This document shows positions 1 through 7,627 of a stretch of DNA of 12,923 nucleotides, one piece after another. This stretch comes from Bacteroidetes/Chlorobi group bacterium ChocPot_Mid. GTDB taxonomy: Bacteria; Bacteroidota; Ignavibacteria; Kapaibacteriales; UBA2268. Numbering within the stretch: the stretch's first letter is position 1; each line of letters opens with the position of its first letter. The notes below the pieces were generated by a model that was not told where the DNA came from, made no database searches, and saw nothing but the letters and a program-made list of their open reading frames with translations. The stretch lies in the NCBI GenBank assembly GCA_003731675.1, contig RCNQ01000066.1, positions 1-12,923 on the forward strand, given 5' to 3'. Made by a program: the position numbers and the translations under genes.

Positions 1-746
1 TTGTTCAGGAGCGTCTCGAAAGGGAATTCGACCAGAACATTGTTACTACAGTCCCCAATGTAAGATATAAAATAATTGATAACAGAGGCGAAGAATCATA
101 TATTGACAATCCGGCACAAATGCCCGAAGGGGGAACAGGTCATACTGTCCAGGAACCATTCATAAAAGCTGAAATTCTTACACCGCCCGAATATATTGGT
201 CCAATAATGAAACTTTGCATTGATAGAAGAGGTATTATGAAAAACCAAAACTATTTATCACCAGACAGGGTTGATATTAAATTTGAGTTACCACTTGCTG
301 AGGTTGTATTCGATTTTTATGACAAATTAAAGTCTGTATCCCGTGGGTATGCTTCTCTCGATTACGAATTTTTAGATTATAGAAATGAAGATTTGGTAAA
401 ACTCGATATTTTAATAAACGGAGAAAAGGTTGACGCACTCTCTTCAATCATTCATCGCACTAAGTCATTTGATTGGGGCAGAAAACTTTGCTCAAAGCTG
501 AAAGAACTTATTCCGAGACAAATGTATGAAGTTGCCATACAATCTGCCATTGGTTCGAAAATTATATCAAGAACTAACGTCAAAGCTCTCAGGAAAGATG
601 TTACTGCAAAATGCTATGGTGGCGATATTACCAGAAAAAGAAAGTTGCTCGAAAAACAAAAAGCGGGTAAAAAAAGAATGAAACAGGTTGGCAAAATTGA
701 GATACCACAAGAAGCTTTCCTGGCTGTTTTAAGTATTGAAGATTAA
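1..746 (+). CDS. lepA: Elongation factor 4 (LepA), C-terminal part, 5' end outside window
   Basis: LepA is a translational GTPase that binds the ribosome and is linked to back-translocation, 30S biogenesis and translation under stress. Only the last 247 codons are present (frame starts at base 3), out of a usual length near 600, so the GTPase domain lies upstream of the window. Visible family signatures are QERLEREF at the start, a central SRGYASLDYEF, and a C-terminal segment containing GGDITRKRKLLEKQKAGKKR and then the VGKIEIPQEAFLAVL tail. This tail is specific to LepA and separates it from EF-G. It ends in TAA and is followed 97 nt later by the signal peptidase gene; lepA-lepB adjacency is common in many bacteria and suggests co-transcription. 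No frameshift or odd residue was seen. Confidence 0.97.
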   Translation, partial: VQERLEREFDQNIVTTVPNVRYKIIDNRGEESYIDNPAQMPEGGTGHTVQEPFIKAEILTPPEYIGPIMKLCIDRRGIMKNQNYLSPDRVDIKFELPLAEVVFDFYDKLKSVSRGYASLDYEFLDYRNEDLVKLDILINGEKVDALSSIIHRTKSFDWGRKLCSKLKELIPRQMYEVAIQSAIGSKIISRTNVKALRKDVTAKCYGGDITRKRKLLEKQKAGKKRMKQVGKIEIPQEAFLAVLSIED

Positions 747-843
747 TATCAATATTGAATAAATAATTATTTATAAAAAATAAAATTACCAAATTCTACT
801 CTTAACAATAATTGTTGAACAAAATCAGAAATAATCAAAAAAA

Positions 844-1797
844 ATGGGAAAAACGGAAAAAACAAATTTAAATACTGAGGACACAAATATTATTAGAAAA
901 TACCTCAACTGGAGAAAAGCTAAAAAGGCAAGCAGGAAAAAGCCCGAAACTTTCTCAGAAATAGCTATATCATGGATAAAAACTATTTTAGGCGCCATAA
1001 TCGTGGTTATGATTATCAATGGCTTAGCAATAGCCAGCTTCGTAGTCCCCACTGGCTCAATGGAAAATACGGTTATGACCGGAGATTTTCTTTTCGTAAA
1101 TAAATTTGTTTATGGACCATCGACACCTCAGGTTGTACCATTCTTCAACATACCTCTACCCTATTACAAATTCCCCGGAGTAAAAACTCCACAAGTTGGA
1201 GATGTAATTGTTTTTATTTATCCAGGCAACAGAGATGAAGTTGAAGCATCAGAATTTCAGTATTTTCTCAAACGTTGTGTCGCTACTGCAGGAGACACTT
1301 TACATATTGTCAATAAAAAAGTTTTCGTAAACGGAAAAGAAATAGCTACTCCTGAGCATATCAAATTTCTCAGACCTATAATGAATGATGACAGTATGAG
1401 GACTTTTCCTTATGGACGAGGTTTCACTGGCGACAACTACGGTCCTTTGAGAATACCCAAAAAAGGTGACATTATTAAATTAGATAATAGTAACTATTTT
1501 GAATGGTTCGTATTCATTCAAAGAGAAGGTCATGAAGTTTCAAGACTTGGACAAAATATTTATATAGATGGCAAAATTTCTAATCAATATAAGGTTCAAA
1601 GAGATTATTGTTTTGGAATGGGCGATAATCGTGATAACAGTGACGACAGCAGATACTGGGGTTTTATTCCTTATGACAATGTTGTTGGTACTCCTATAAT
1701 TGTCTATTGGTCTTGGGATACAAATCTTCCCTTATCCAAATTGTTCGATAAGATTGCTTCAGTCCGATGGTCAAGAATATTTACATTAATTCATTAA
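844..1797 (+). CDS. lepB: Signal peptidase I (LepB), S26 family
   Basis: Inner-membrane serine protease that removes signal peptides from exported proteins. The 317-residue protein has a cytoplasmic basic N-terminus, one hydrophobic anchor at about residues 47-68, then the catalytic domain. Box B is VPTGSMENTVMTGDFLFVNK, with nucleophile Ser72. The general base Lys143 lies in FLKRCVATAGD. Box E is GMGDNRDNSDDSRYWGFIP at about 258-276. Both members of the Ser/Lys dyad are present, so the enzyme should be active. Residues 170-240 form an insertion relative to short Gram-positive enzymes, as is usual in Bacteroidota/Chlorobi-type LepB. The start ATG has no clear Shine-Dalgarno sequence; the next in-frame ATG would lie inside the membrane anchor. 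It follows lepA by 97 nt and precedes the TPR membrane protein by 36 nt. Confidence 0.96.
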   Translation: MGKTEKTNLNTEDTNIIRKYLNWRKAKKASRKKPETFSEIAISWIKTILGAIIVVMIINGLAIASFVVPTGSMENTVMTGDFLFVNKFVYGPSTPQVVPFFNIPLPYYKFPGVKTPQVGDVIVFIYPGNRDEVEASEFQYFLKRCVATAGDTLHIVNKKVFVNGKEIATPEHIKFLRPIMNDDSMRTFPYGRGFTGDNYGPLRIPKKGDIIKLDNSNYFEWFVFIQREGHEVSRLGQNIYIDGKISNQYKVQRDYCFGMGDNRDNSDDSRYWGFIPYDNVVGTPIIVYWSWDTNLPLSKLFDKIASVRWSRIFTLIH

Positions 1798-1833
1798 GAG
1801 CATAATTTTGTTTTATTAAACCTTACTTAAGGT

Positions 1834-3699
1834 ATGAAACAAAACAAAAAAAATATCAAAAAGGAAATTTCTGAAAAGGCAGTTGCTAATAATCAAAAGC
1901 AATTGCCTTTTGATTTATCCCGCTATGGCTATATAATCATCATCTTATTAATTACCATTATTTATTCCCAAACATTAACATTTGATTTTACTAAATTTGA
2001 AGATGACTATCTGATTTCAAATAATTTAATAAATCTTTCAAATATTGATAATCTTGATGACATATTTTTTCACAATTCATTTTTGAGTGAATACAATCTC
2101 GGATTTTATCGCCCTCTGCAAACTCTGTCTTATATGATGGATACAATACTGGGTGGTGCAAATCCCGCTTTTTACCATTTTACTAATCTCATAATTCACA
2201 TATTAACCTGTTATTTCATTTTTCTGCTATTCAAAAAATTAAATTACAACAACAATCTTTCTTTATTTATTGCGATTATATATTCAGTCCATCCGCTATT
2301 TGTTCATACAGTAGTATGGTTGCCTTCTCGCGGAGACTTATTGCTCTGTCTCTTTGCTGTCCTGTCATTTTTATCGCTCATTAAATACAATGAAAATAAA
2401 GGAACATTATTTTTAATACTGAATTTACTTTTCTTGCTTCTGGCTGTTCTTTCAAAAGAGACAGCTTTGCTATTACCCATTATTTATTTTATATGGCTAT
2501 TCATTATCCAAAAAAACAAAATAACAACCTCAAACAGTATAATTCTTATAATATTCTGGTTAGCTATAAATTCATTCGCTTACATTATGAGATTAATTAC
2601 TGTCGAAGATGTTTTAAAAAAAGAAGACTTCGGAATAATACCATTTATTAATAATCTTGCAACAATTCCTGAAGTTATCGGTAAATTTATTGTTCCGGTC
2701 AATATACAAGTAATGCCAAATTTTAACATTCTCAATACTTCTATCGGATTGTTTGTAATTTTCGGAATTATTACATTATTTCTATTTCAAATTAAATTAT
2801 CAAAAAATGAAAAAACAAGCAATACGAATTCTCATTTGAAATATAAACAAATATTATTTGGTTTAAGTTGGTTTTTAATATTATTTTTACCGGGTATGTT
2901 TTATGGAAGGAAATTTACCGATTCAGACCATTTATTTGACTATCAGGACCATAGAAATTATCTACCTTTGATTGGTTTCGTTATTATCTTACTCGAAATC
3001 ATTCCGTTTTATCTAAAAAAATTAAATCTGAAAAAATTATTCCCATTATCCATATTTTGGATACTTTTACTTTCGGTTATTACCTTTGTTAACAGCAAAC
3101 AATACAGCAATCCAATAACTTTTTTCAGTTCAGCAATCAAAGATAATCCAAATATCAGTGGTTTATATTTCCTGCGTGCTGGAATTTACAAAGACAAAGG
3201 GAATTTGGATGCGTCTCTTTTGGACTATTCAAAGACAATTAAATTAAATCCTCAACATGCAGATGCTTTCAATAACAGAGCATCTATCAGAGCCATTCAA
3301 GGCAATTATTTATTCGCTTTAAATGATTTAAACCAGGCAATTAAATTAGCACCTCAAATCACTGAAAGTTATTATAACAGAGCTGTTATCAAAGCATCTT
3401 TAGGAGACACTCATGGAGCCATAAAAGATTATTCAACTGTAATTTCAAAAAACCCAAAAGACTTTTCAGCGATATTTGAAAGAGGAAATTTATTTCTTAA
3501 AATAAATGATTTTCAAAATGCTATTGCTGATTTTGAAAAAGCGATTAAATACAATTCAAGAAATCCCGATTCCTACTTTTATTTAGGAATTGCATATTAT
3601 CGTTTCGGAAAGCTACAGCTTGCCTGTCAAAGCTGGGAAAAAGCAATGTCTTTAGGTAATAAATCTGCTTCTGGAATGATTCAAAATTATTGCAAATAG
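1834..3699 (+). CDS. Multi-pass membrane protein with GT-C/TMTC-like domain and C-terminal TPR repeats
   Basis: A 621-residue protein with two parts. Residues about 31-420 are strongly hydrophobic, with ten or so likely membrane segments. Residues about 443-612 hold five consecutive TPR units, each ending near a Pro or Asn, with the usual A/G-Y-A pattern (for example LRAGIYKDKGNLDASLLDYS). The membrane part resembles the GT-C fold of eukaryotic TMTC O-mannosyltransferases and bacterial relatives: an early acidic FEDDY motif (residues 55-59) in the first loop, YRPLQTLSYM (101-110), YHFTNLIIH, VHPLFVHTVVWLPSRGDLL (162-170 onward), LSKET (206-210) and DHRNYLP (382-388). In GT-C enzymes the early acidic residues are catalytic and the donor is a polyprenyl-phosphate sugar. 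Glycosyl transfer is therefore the likely role, but acceptor and donor are unknown. It overlaps no neighbour; the LOG gene starts 17 nt downstream. Confidence 0.82.
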   Translation: MKQNKKNIKKEISEKAVANNQKQLPFDLSRYGYIIIILLITIIYSQTLTFDFTKFEDDYLISNNLINLSNIDNLDDIFFHNSFLSEYNLGFYRPLQTLSYMMDTILGGANPAFYHFTNLIIHILTCYFIFLLFKKLNYNNNLSLFIAIIYSVHPLFVHTVVWLPSRGDLLLCLFAVLSFLSLIKYNENKGTLFLILNLLFLLLAVLSKETALLLPIIYFIWLFIIQKNKITTSNSIILIIFWLAINSFAYIMRLITVEDVLKKEDFGIIPFINNLATIPEVIGKFIVPVNIQVMPNFNILNTSIGLFVIFGIITLFLFQIKLSKNEKTSNTNSHLKYKQILFGLSWFLILFLPGMFYGRKFTDSDHLFDYQDHRNYLPLIGFVIILLEIIPFYLKKLNLKKLFPLSIFWILLLSVITFVNSKQYSNPITFFSSAIKDNPNISGLYFLRAGIYKDKGNLDASLLDYSKTIKLNPQHADAFNNRASIRAIQGNYLFALNDLNQAIKLAPQITESYYNRAVIKASLGDTHGAIKDYSTVISKNPKDFSAIFERGNLFLKINDFQNAIADFEKAIKYNSRNPDSYFYLGIAYYRFGKLQLACQSWEKAMSLGNKSASGMIQNYCK

Positions 3700-3704
3700 T
3701 CATC

Positions 3705-3710
3705 AAAGGA
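3705..3710 (+). promoter_or_regulatory. Shine-Dalgarno sequence of the LOG-family gene
   Basis: AAAGGA lies six bases before the ATG at 3717. It supports that ATG over an in-frame TTG at 3690, which would sit inside the upstream TPR gene and add nine residues not expected before the conserved VISIFGSG strand. Confidence 0.6.
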
Positions 3711-3716
3711 AATTCA

Positions 3717-4235
3717 ATGCCCGTCATCAGTATATTCGGTTCAGGCAAAGCTACCCCAAAATCTTCGGTTTACAAAATAGCAAAGAAAGCCGGATATATT
3801 CTGGCAAAAAATGGCTTCGACTTAGTAACAGGTGGCTATTACGGGGTCATGGAAGCTGTCTTCATCGGTGCAAAAAAATTAGATGTCCGAAGGATTGCTG
3901 TAACAACAAAATTCTTCGCAGATAAAAAATCAAATGATTTTGCAACAGAAATCATCGAGACAGAAACATATTCAGAAAGACTGCTTAAATTAATGGAAAT
4001 AGCTGACGCATACCTTGTTCTACCTGGTGGTTCAGGAACTTTACTTGAGTTTTCATACCTTTATGCATTCAAGGAAAGAGGAATTATTAACAAACCTTTG
4101 ATTTGTTATGGGAAACAATGGAAGAAAATTCTAAATAATATCGGATTAAAGAAAAAAGATTTAAAAAAGCTGAAAAACTTAGATATTTTCTTAATTAATG
4201 ACATAAAAAAGCTTAATAAAATATTAAAAAAATAA
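3717..4235 (+). CDS. LOG-family (lysine-decarboxylase-like) nucleotide-binding protein
   Basis: A 172-residue Rossmann-type protein of the LOG/TIGR00725-30 group. Known LOG enzymes hydrolyse nucleoside 5'-monophosphates (in plants, cytokinin ribotides) to free base and ribose-5-phosphate. Many bacterial members have no proven substrate. Visible features: N-terminal beta strand VISIFGSGKA, then TGGYYGVMEA (glycine-rich phosphate-binding turn), SERLLKLMEIADAYLVLPGG, and the family hallmark PGGxGTxxE as PGGSGTLLE at residues 103-111. The last 35 residues are very lysine-rich, which may reflect AT bias. It starts 17 nt after the TPR gene and is followed after 10 nt by the J-domain gene, so the three probably share a transcript. 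Function beyond the family is not predictable from context. Confidence 0.88.
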   Translation: MPVISIFGSGKATPKSSVYKIAKKAGYILAKNGFDLVTGGYYGVMEAVFIGAKKLDVRRIAVTTKFFADKKSNDFATEIIETETYSERLLKLMEIADAYLVLPGGSGTLLEFSYLYAFKERGIINKPLICYGKQWKKILNNIGLKKKDLKKLKNLDIFLINDIKKLNKILKK

Positions 4236-4245
4236 TTGAAATCAA

Positions 4246-4620
4246 ATGGGACAGATTCTAAATAGAATAATTAATCTTGCAAAGATTTACAAATCTCAAA
4301 ATAAATCACTTAATAATTTCGATTTCTCAGAAGATGCTGAATTAAAACGGATAATTGATGAACTCAATAGCAAAAACAGCAATGATGAAAACAAATACAA
4401 TGAAATCACTGACAAAAAAATGACCATAGAAAGTGCATACATTGTTTTGAAAGTTTCACCAAAAGAGACTGAAGAACAAATAAAGCAAGCTTATTTGATG
4501 AGAATCAAAGAATATCACCCTGACAGATTGCAAACTTTTGGTGAAGAAATTATCGAGCTGGCAAAGAAAAAAACTCAGCAAATAAATGAAGCTTATTCAG
4601 TATTAATGAATAAAAGATAA
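4246..4620 (+). CDS. Small J-domain (DnaJ-like) protein
   Basis: A 124-residue protein whose C-terminal half is a J domain, about residues 59-124. Helix II ends in KQAYLMRIKEYHPDRL, with the invariant HPD tripeptide at 91-93, and helix III/IV contains QQINEAYSVL. J domains stimulate the ATPase of Hsp70 (DnaK) and hand over clients. There is no G/F-rich region, zinc-finger or client-binding domain, so it is not DnaJ itself. The N-terminal 58 residues are charged, with no recognisable domain, and may give target specificity. No signal peptide or membrane helix is seen, so it should be cytoplasmic. Start ATG follows AAATCAA with no clear ribosome-binding site. Ten nucleotides separate it from the LOG gene; the rhodanese gene begins 55 nt downstream. 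Confidence 0.85.
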   Translation: MGQILNRIINLAKIYKSQNKSLNNFDFSEDAELKRIIDELNSKNSNDENKYNEITDKKMTIESAYIVLKVSPKETEEQIKQAYLMRIKEYHPDRLQTFGEEIIELAKKKTQQINEAYSVLMNKR

Positions 4621-4675
4621 ATAATTTTCATACGTTAATTAGTAAATTAATTATTAAAAATTATTTAATGAAAAA

Positions 4676-5179
4676 ATGAAATATATTTATAAAGAGATTT
4701 TTTGGATTGTGATATTGGCAAGTTCTTTTGGTATTGTGTATAATCTGATTTCTGAAAAGTCAATACCATTGATATATGTTAAAGCGAATGTTAAACCAAT
4801 ATCTGATTCTTTATTGTTTGGAAACAAAGAAATCAAAGATGAATATTTTGATAAAGTTGTTAGTTACGAACAAATAATAAAATTATTAGACAAAAAGGAT
4901 GTGCAGTTTGTTGATGCACGGAGTCCCGAGCAATTTGCTGAAGGCCGCATTGGAAATGCCGTCAATCTTTTTCCGCTTGCAGATAATCAAGATGAACTTT
5001 TAACAAGAGTTAACGAATTACCACACGATAAAATTCTGATTGTTTACTGTGACGGTGGAGATTGTGACTTAAGTCACGAGTTAGCTAAAATTCTTTTCCA
5101 GTTCGGATACAAACAAACTTTTCTTTACCATGGTGGCTGGGAAGAATGGAGCAAAAAAAAGGGTTTAAAGAAACAGTAA
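4676..5179 (+). CDS. Membrane-anchored rhodanese-like protein
   Basis: A 167-residue protein with one N-terminal hydrophobic segment (about residues 7-27, an uncleaved anchor or signal) followed by a single rhodanese domain at about 60-162. Domain landmarks are VQFVDARSPEQFAEGRIGNA (CH2A-like strand and loop), LPHDKILIVYC and the C-terminal YHGGWEEW. The predicted active-site cysteine is Cys125 in the loop CDGGDCD. A second Cys (130) sits in the same loop, and the arginine that often closes the CX5R loop of sulfurtransferases is replaced by Asp131. It could act in sulfur or thiol/redox transfer outside the cytoplasm; the substrate is unknown. In related genomes such genes often precede a DoxX/MauE-type membrane protein (from general memory), but here the next gene is a sigma-54 activator, 52 nt downstream. 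Confidence 0.88.
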   Translation: MKYIYKEIFWIVILASSFGIVYNLISEKSIPLIYVKANVKPISDSLLFGNKEIKDEYFDKVVSYEQIIKLLDKKDVQFVDARSPEQFAEGRIGNAVNLFPLADNQDELLTRVNELPHDKILIVYCDGGDCDLSHELAKILFQFGYKQTFLYHGGWEEWSKKKGLKKQ

Positions 5180-5231
5180 CAAAATTATTTCCATAAAATT
5201 CATAAATTGCAAATATTTATTTTGATTTTCG

Positions 5232-6425
5232 ATGGAATTAAAAGAAGAAAAATACATATTCGAGCTATTAAAAGATAAATTTGGAATTATTGGTAATTCT
5301 GATTTAATCAAAGATGCTATGCGTCGGCTTTATCAAGCCGCTCCTACCGATTTGACCATATTAATAACTGGACAAACAGGAACAGGAAAAGAAGTTTTTG
5401 CAAATGCTATTCACGGATTGAGTCCCCGAAAAAAATTCCCTTATGTTAGTGTAAATTGCGGTGCAATTCCTGAAACATTGCTCGAATCAGAACTTTTTGG
5501 TCATGAAAAGGGTGCCTTTACCGGTGCAACTGACCAAAGAAAAGGTTTTTTTGAATCCGCAAACAGAGGCACCATCTTTCTTGATGAAATCGGCGAAATG
5601 CCCATCGGTACTCAGGTCAAATTATTGCGTGTCCTTGAAAACGGAGAATTTTCAAGACTTGGTTCATCTACTGTTCACAAAGTAGATGTCAGAGTTGTTG
5701 CCGCAACAAACAGGGAACTCGAACAGGAAGTTGCCAATGGTAATTTCAGACAGGATTTGTATTTCAGACTTAAGTCAGTGCATATCTATCTCCCATCATT
5801 GGTCGAACATACTGAAGATATTCCATTGCTTATTGAGCATTTCGGAAAGCAAGTTGCCCAAAAGTTAAGAACAAATTTTACCGGTATTTCCGACGAAGCA
5901 ATCAATATTCTCAGAAGCTTACCTTGGCACGGTAATGTTAGAGAATTAAAAAACATGATTGAAACCCTCCTCACACTCGAAAGGGTTTCTTACATTTCTG
6001 CTGATATTATCAGAAAATATATTCCACAAGCCCTGCCTGCACATACAAAGGAGCCAATTGGCAGAGAATCTTCTTTGATAAGAATTGAACCTGACATTAG
6101 TAGTAAAAACCTCGAATTAGAATTAATTTTCAGGACTCTGCTCGAAATAAAAAAAGAAATGTCTGATATCAAGCAATTTATCCATTCCCTCAGTCTGCAC
6201 ATGGAACAAATGAAAAGAGAACTTGAGGAAACAATCAAAACAACCCCAGAAGAAGCTGAAATTATTGATGACACTAACTTAAATCTCGCAAAAATGGAAA
6301 AGCAAGCTATTGAGATGGCTCTTCTTCGTCATGACAATAATCGTCGCCTTGCCGCCCAAACCCTTGGCATTAGCGAAAGAACACTTTATAGAAAAATCTC
6401 AGAATACGGTATCAGCTTAAAATAA
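5232..6425 (+). CDS. Sigma-54-dependent transcriptional activator (AAA+ and Fis-type HTH), no receiver domain
   Basis: A 397-residue bacterial enhancer-binding protein. The AAA+ domain begins almost at the N-terminus: Walker A GQTGTGKE at 47-54, the sigma-54 contact loop GAFTGA at 94-99, Walker B IFLDEIGEM at 115-123, arginine fingers near FRQDLYFRL (172-180), and sensor II in PWHGNVREL at 231-239. A linker at about 285-345 is rich in Leu, Glu and Lys and looks like a helical coiled coil. A Fis-like helix-turn-helix occupies about 353-395 (AAQTLGISERTLYRKISEYG). There is no phospho-receiver, PAS or GAF domain, so activity is probably set by expression level or a partner protein. Targets need sigma-54 (RpoN) promoters; I saw no convincing one in the window. 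Its 3' end overlaps the convergent gmhA by 9 nt. Confidence 0.94.
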   Translation: MELKEEKYIFELLKDKFGIIGNSDLIKDAMRRLYQAAPTDLTILITGQTGTGKEVFANAIHGLSPRKKFPYVSVNCGAIPETLLESELFGHEKGAFTGATDQRKGFFESANRGTIFLDEIGEMPIGTQVKLLRVLENGEFSRLGSSTVHKVDVRVVAATNRELEQEVANGNFRQDLYFRLKSVHIYLPSLVEHTEDIPLLIEHFGKQVAQKLRTNFTGISDEAINILRSLPWHGNVRELKNMIETLLTLERVSYISADIIRKYIPQALPAHTKEPIGRESSLIRIEPDISSKNLELELIFRTLLEIKKEMSDIKQFIHSLSLHMEQMKRELEETIKTTPEEAEIIDDTNLNLAKMEKQAIEMALLRHDNNRRLAAQTLGISERTLYRKISEYGISLK

Positions 6426-7007
6426 TTCAGGAAACAATTCTTCCTCTATCATTTCACACCAGATATGTCCTATTAAGATATGGCATTCCTGAATTCGTGC
6501 TGTTATGTCCGATGGAACTATGACTTTTAAATCACATTCTTCTGCAATTTTCCCACCACCTGCTCCAAGAAGTCCAATAGTGATTAATCCTTGCTTTTTT
6601 GCTTGCCGGATTGCTCTGAATACATTTTCGGAGTTACCACTTGTGGATATGCCAACTAATACATCTCCTTTTCTTCCGTAAGCTTCAACTTCACGTGCAA
6701 AAATATTTTCAAAACCAATATCATTTCCACCAGCTGTCATTATAGAAGGGTCAACCGTCAGAGCAATAGCAGGAATTGCCGCTCTATTTACAGAACTACG
6801 ATATCTGATTACAAGTTCAGCGACTAAATGCTGACTGTCAGCAGCACTGCCTCCGTTACCACAAAAAAGGATTTTACCTCCCTTCTTTAATGCTTCGGCA
6901 AGTTCCTTGCCACATGTTTCGATTTCAGGAATACAAAATTCCATAAGCTTTTGCTTTGTTGCAATGCTTTGCCCGATTGATTCTTTAATATCCAATTTAT
7001 TCTCCAT
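6417..7007 (-). CDS. gmhA: Phosphoheptose isomerase (D-sedoheptulose-7-phosphate isomerase)
   Basis: SIS-domain enzyme that converts sedoheptulose 7-phosphate to D-glycero-D-manno-heptose 7-phosphate, the first step towards ADP-heptose for LPS inner core or other heptosylated glycans. The 196-residue length matches GmhA. Motifs are ILFCGNGGSAADSQHLVAE (about 46-64), GISTSGNSENV for phosphate binding (119-129), and QECHILIGHIWCEMIEE near the C-terminus. The likely catalytic Glu64 and His181 (counterparts of E. coli Glu65 and His180) are present. I chose the ATG at 7007; an in-frame TTG one codon earlier is possible. It starts 3 nt after the engB stop, so translational coupling is likely. Other heptose genes (hldE, gmhB) are not in the window. 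Its final 9 nt overlap the convergent sigma-54 activator gene. Confidence 0.93.
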   Translation of the reverse strand: MENKLDIKESIGQSIATKQKLMEFCIPEIETCGKELAEALKKGGKILFCGNGGSAADSQHLVAELVIRYRSSVNRAAIPAIALTVDPSIMTAGGNDIGFENIFAREVEAYGRKGDVLVGISTSGNSENVFRAIRQAKKQGLITIGLLGAGGGKIAEECDLKVIVPSDITARIQECHILIGHIWCEMIEEELFPELF

Positions 7008-7010
7008 CAA

Positions 7011-7598
7011 TTATTCAGTTTCTCTTTTAATTATAGCAAGCAGGTTTTCCCTTCCGCTAAAATTTATTGACGAATAAGGTAATACTTCAATGCAAAATTT
7101 ACACTGACTAACCAAATATTCAAATTGCTCTTTTCTCTCTTTAACTTGCTTATCTGATATTTTATCTGTCTTTGTCATAATCACAATATACTTCTTCTGC
7201 GTATTTTCGAGAAATTCAATTATAGCTAAGTCGCTCTCCATCGGCTCATGACGTGAATCAACGAGCATACAAACAAGCTTAAGATTATTTCTTTTAGTTA
7301 TGTAATCATAAGTCATCTTCTGCCAATCCTGTCTTAATGACCTACTTACTTTTGCATAACCAAATCCCGGCAAATCGGCAAATATCCATTTATCCTCAAC
7401 GTTGAAGAAATTGATTTGCTGAGTTTTCCCCGGTGTCGAGCTTATATGAGCAAGATTTTTCCTGAGAACTATACTATTCAGGAGCGAGGATTTCCCGACA
7501 TTAGACCTACCTGAAAAAGCAACTTCCGGCAATTTGCTTTTCGGAAATTCCCCGGGCTTAACAGTACCCAAAATAAAATCTGCATTTAATGGTTTCAT
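7011..7598 (-). CDS. engB: Ribosome biogenesis GTP-binding protein YsxC/YihA (EngB)
   Basis: A 195-residue TrmE-Era-EngA-EngB-Septin GTPase needed for assembly of the 50S ribosomal subunit and for cell division in several bacteria. All G motifs are visible: G1 GRSNVGKS at 30-37, G2 within STPGKTQ at 54-60, G3 DLPGFG at 75-80, G4 TKTD at 142-145 and G5 near YSS at 175-177. FGYAKVS after G3 is typical of EngB. Length and motif spacing are those of an intact single-domain protein. The start ATG at 7598 has no Shine-Dalgarno sequence. Downstream gmhA follows after only 3 nt, so the two are one transcript. The promoter must lie upstream of 7598, perhaps shared with the small hicB-like remnant. Confidence 0.96.
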   Translation of the reverse strand: MKPLNADFILGTVKPGEFPKSKLPEVAFSGRSNVGKSSLLNSIVLRKNLAHISSTPGKTQQINFFNVEDKWIFADLPGFGYAKVSRSLRQDWQKMTYDYITKRNNLKLVCMLVDSRHEPMESDLAIIEFLENTQKKYIVIMTKTDKISDKQVKERKEQFEYLVSQCKFCIEVLPYSSINFSGRENLLAIIKRETE

Positions 7599-7627
7599 GA
7601 ATGTATTGAGATTAGGATATATTAAAG

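Noticed and set aside
759..774. Perfect 16-nt palindrome made of A and T only, between lepA and lepB
   Set aside because: In such AT-rich sequence this arises easily; no GC stem and no T-run, so neither a terminator nor an operator can be supported.
825..1052. Minus-strand 75-codon open frame over the start of lepB
   Set aside because: Antisense shadow of the lepB anchor region, without motif or start signal.
3690..3716. TTG start that would extend the LOG protein by nine residues
   Set aside because: It lies within the TPR gene, and the ATG at 3717 has AAAGGA at good spacing.
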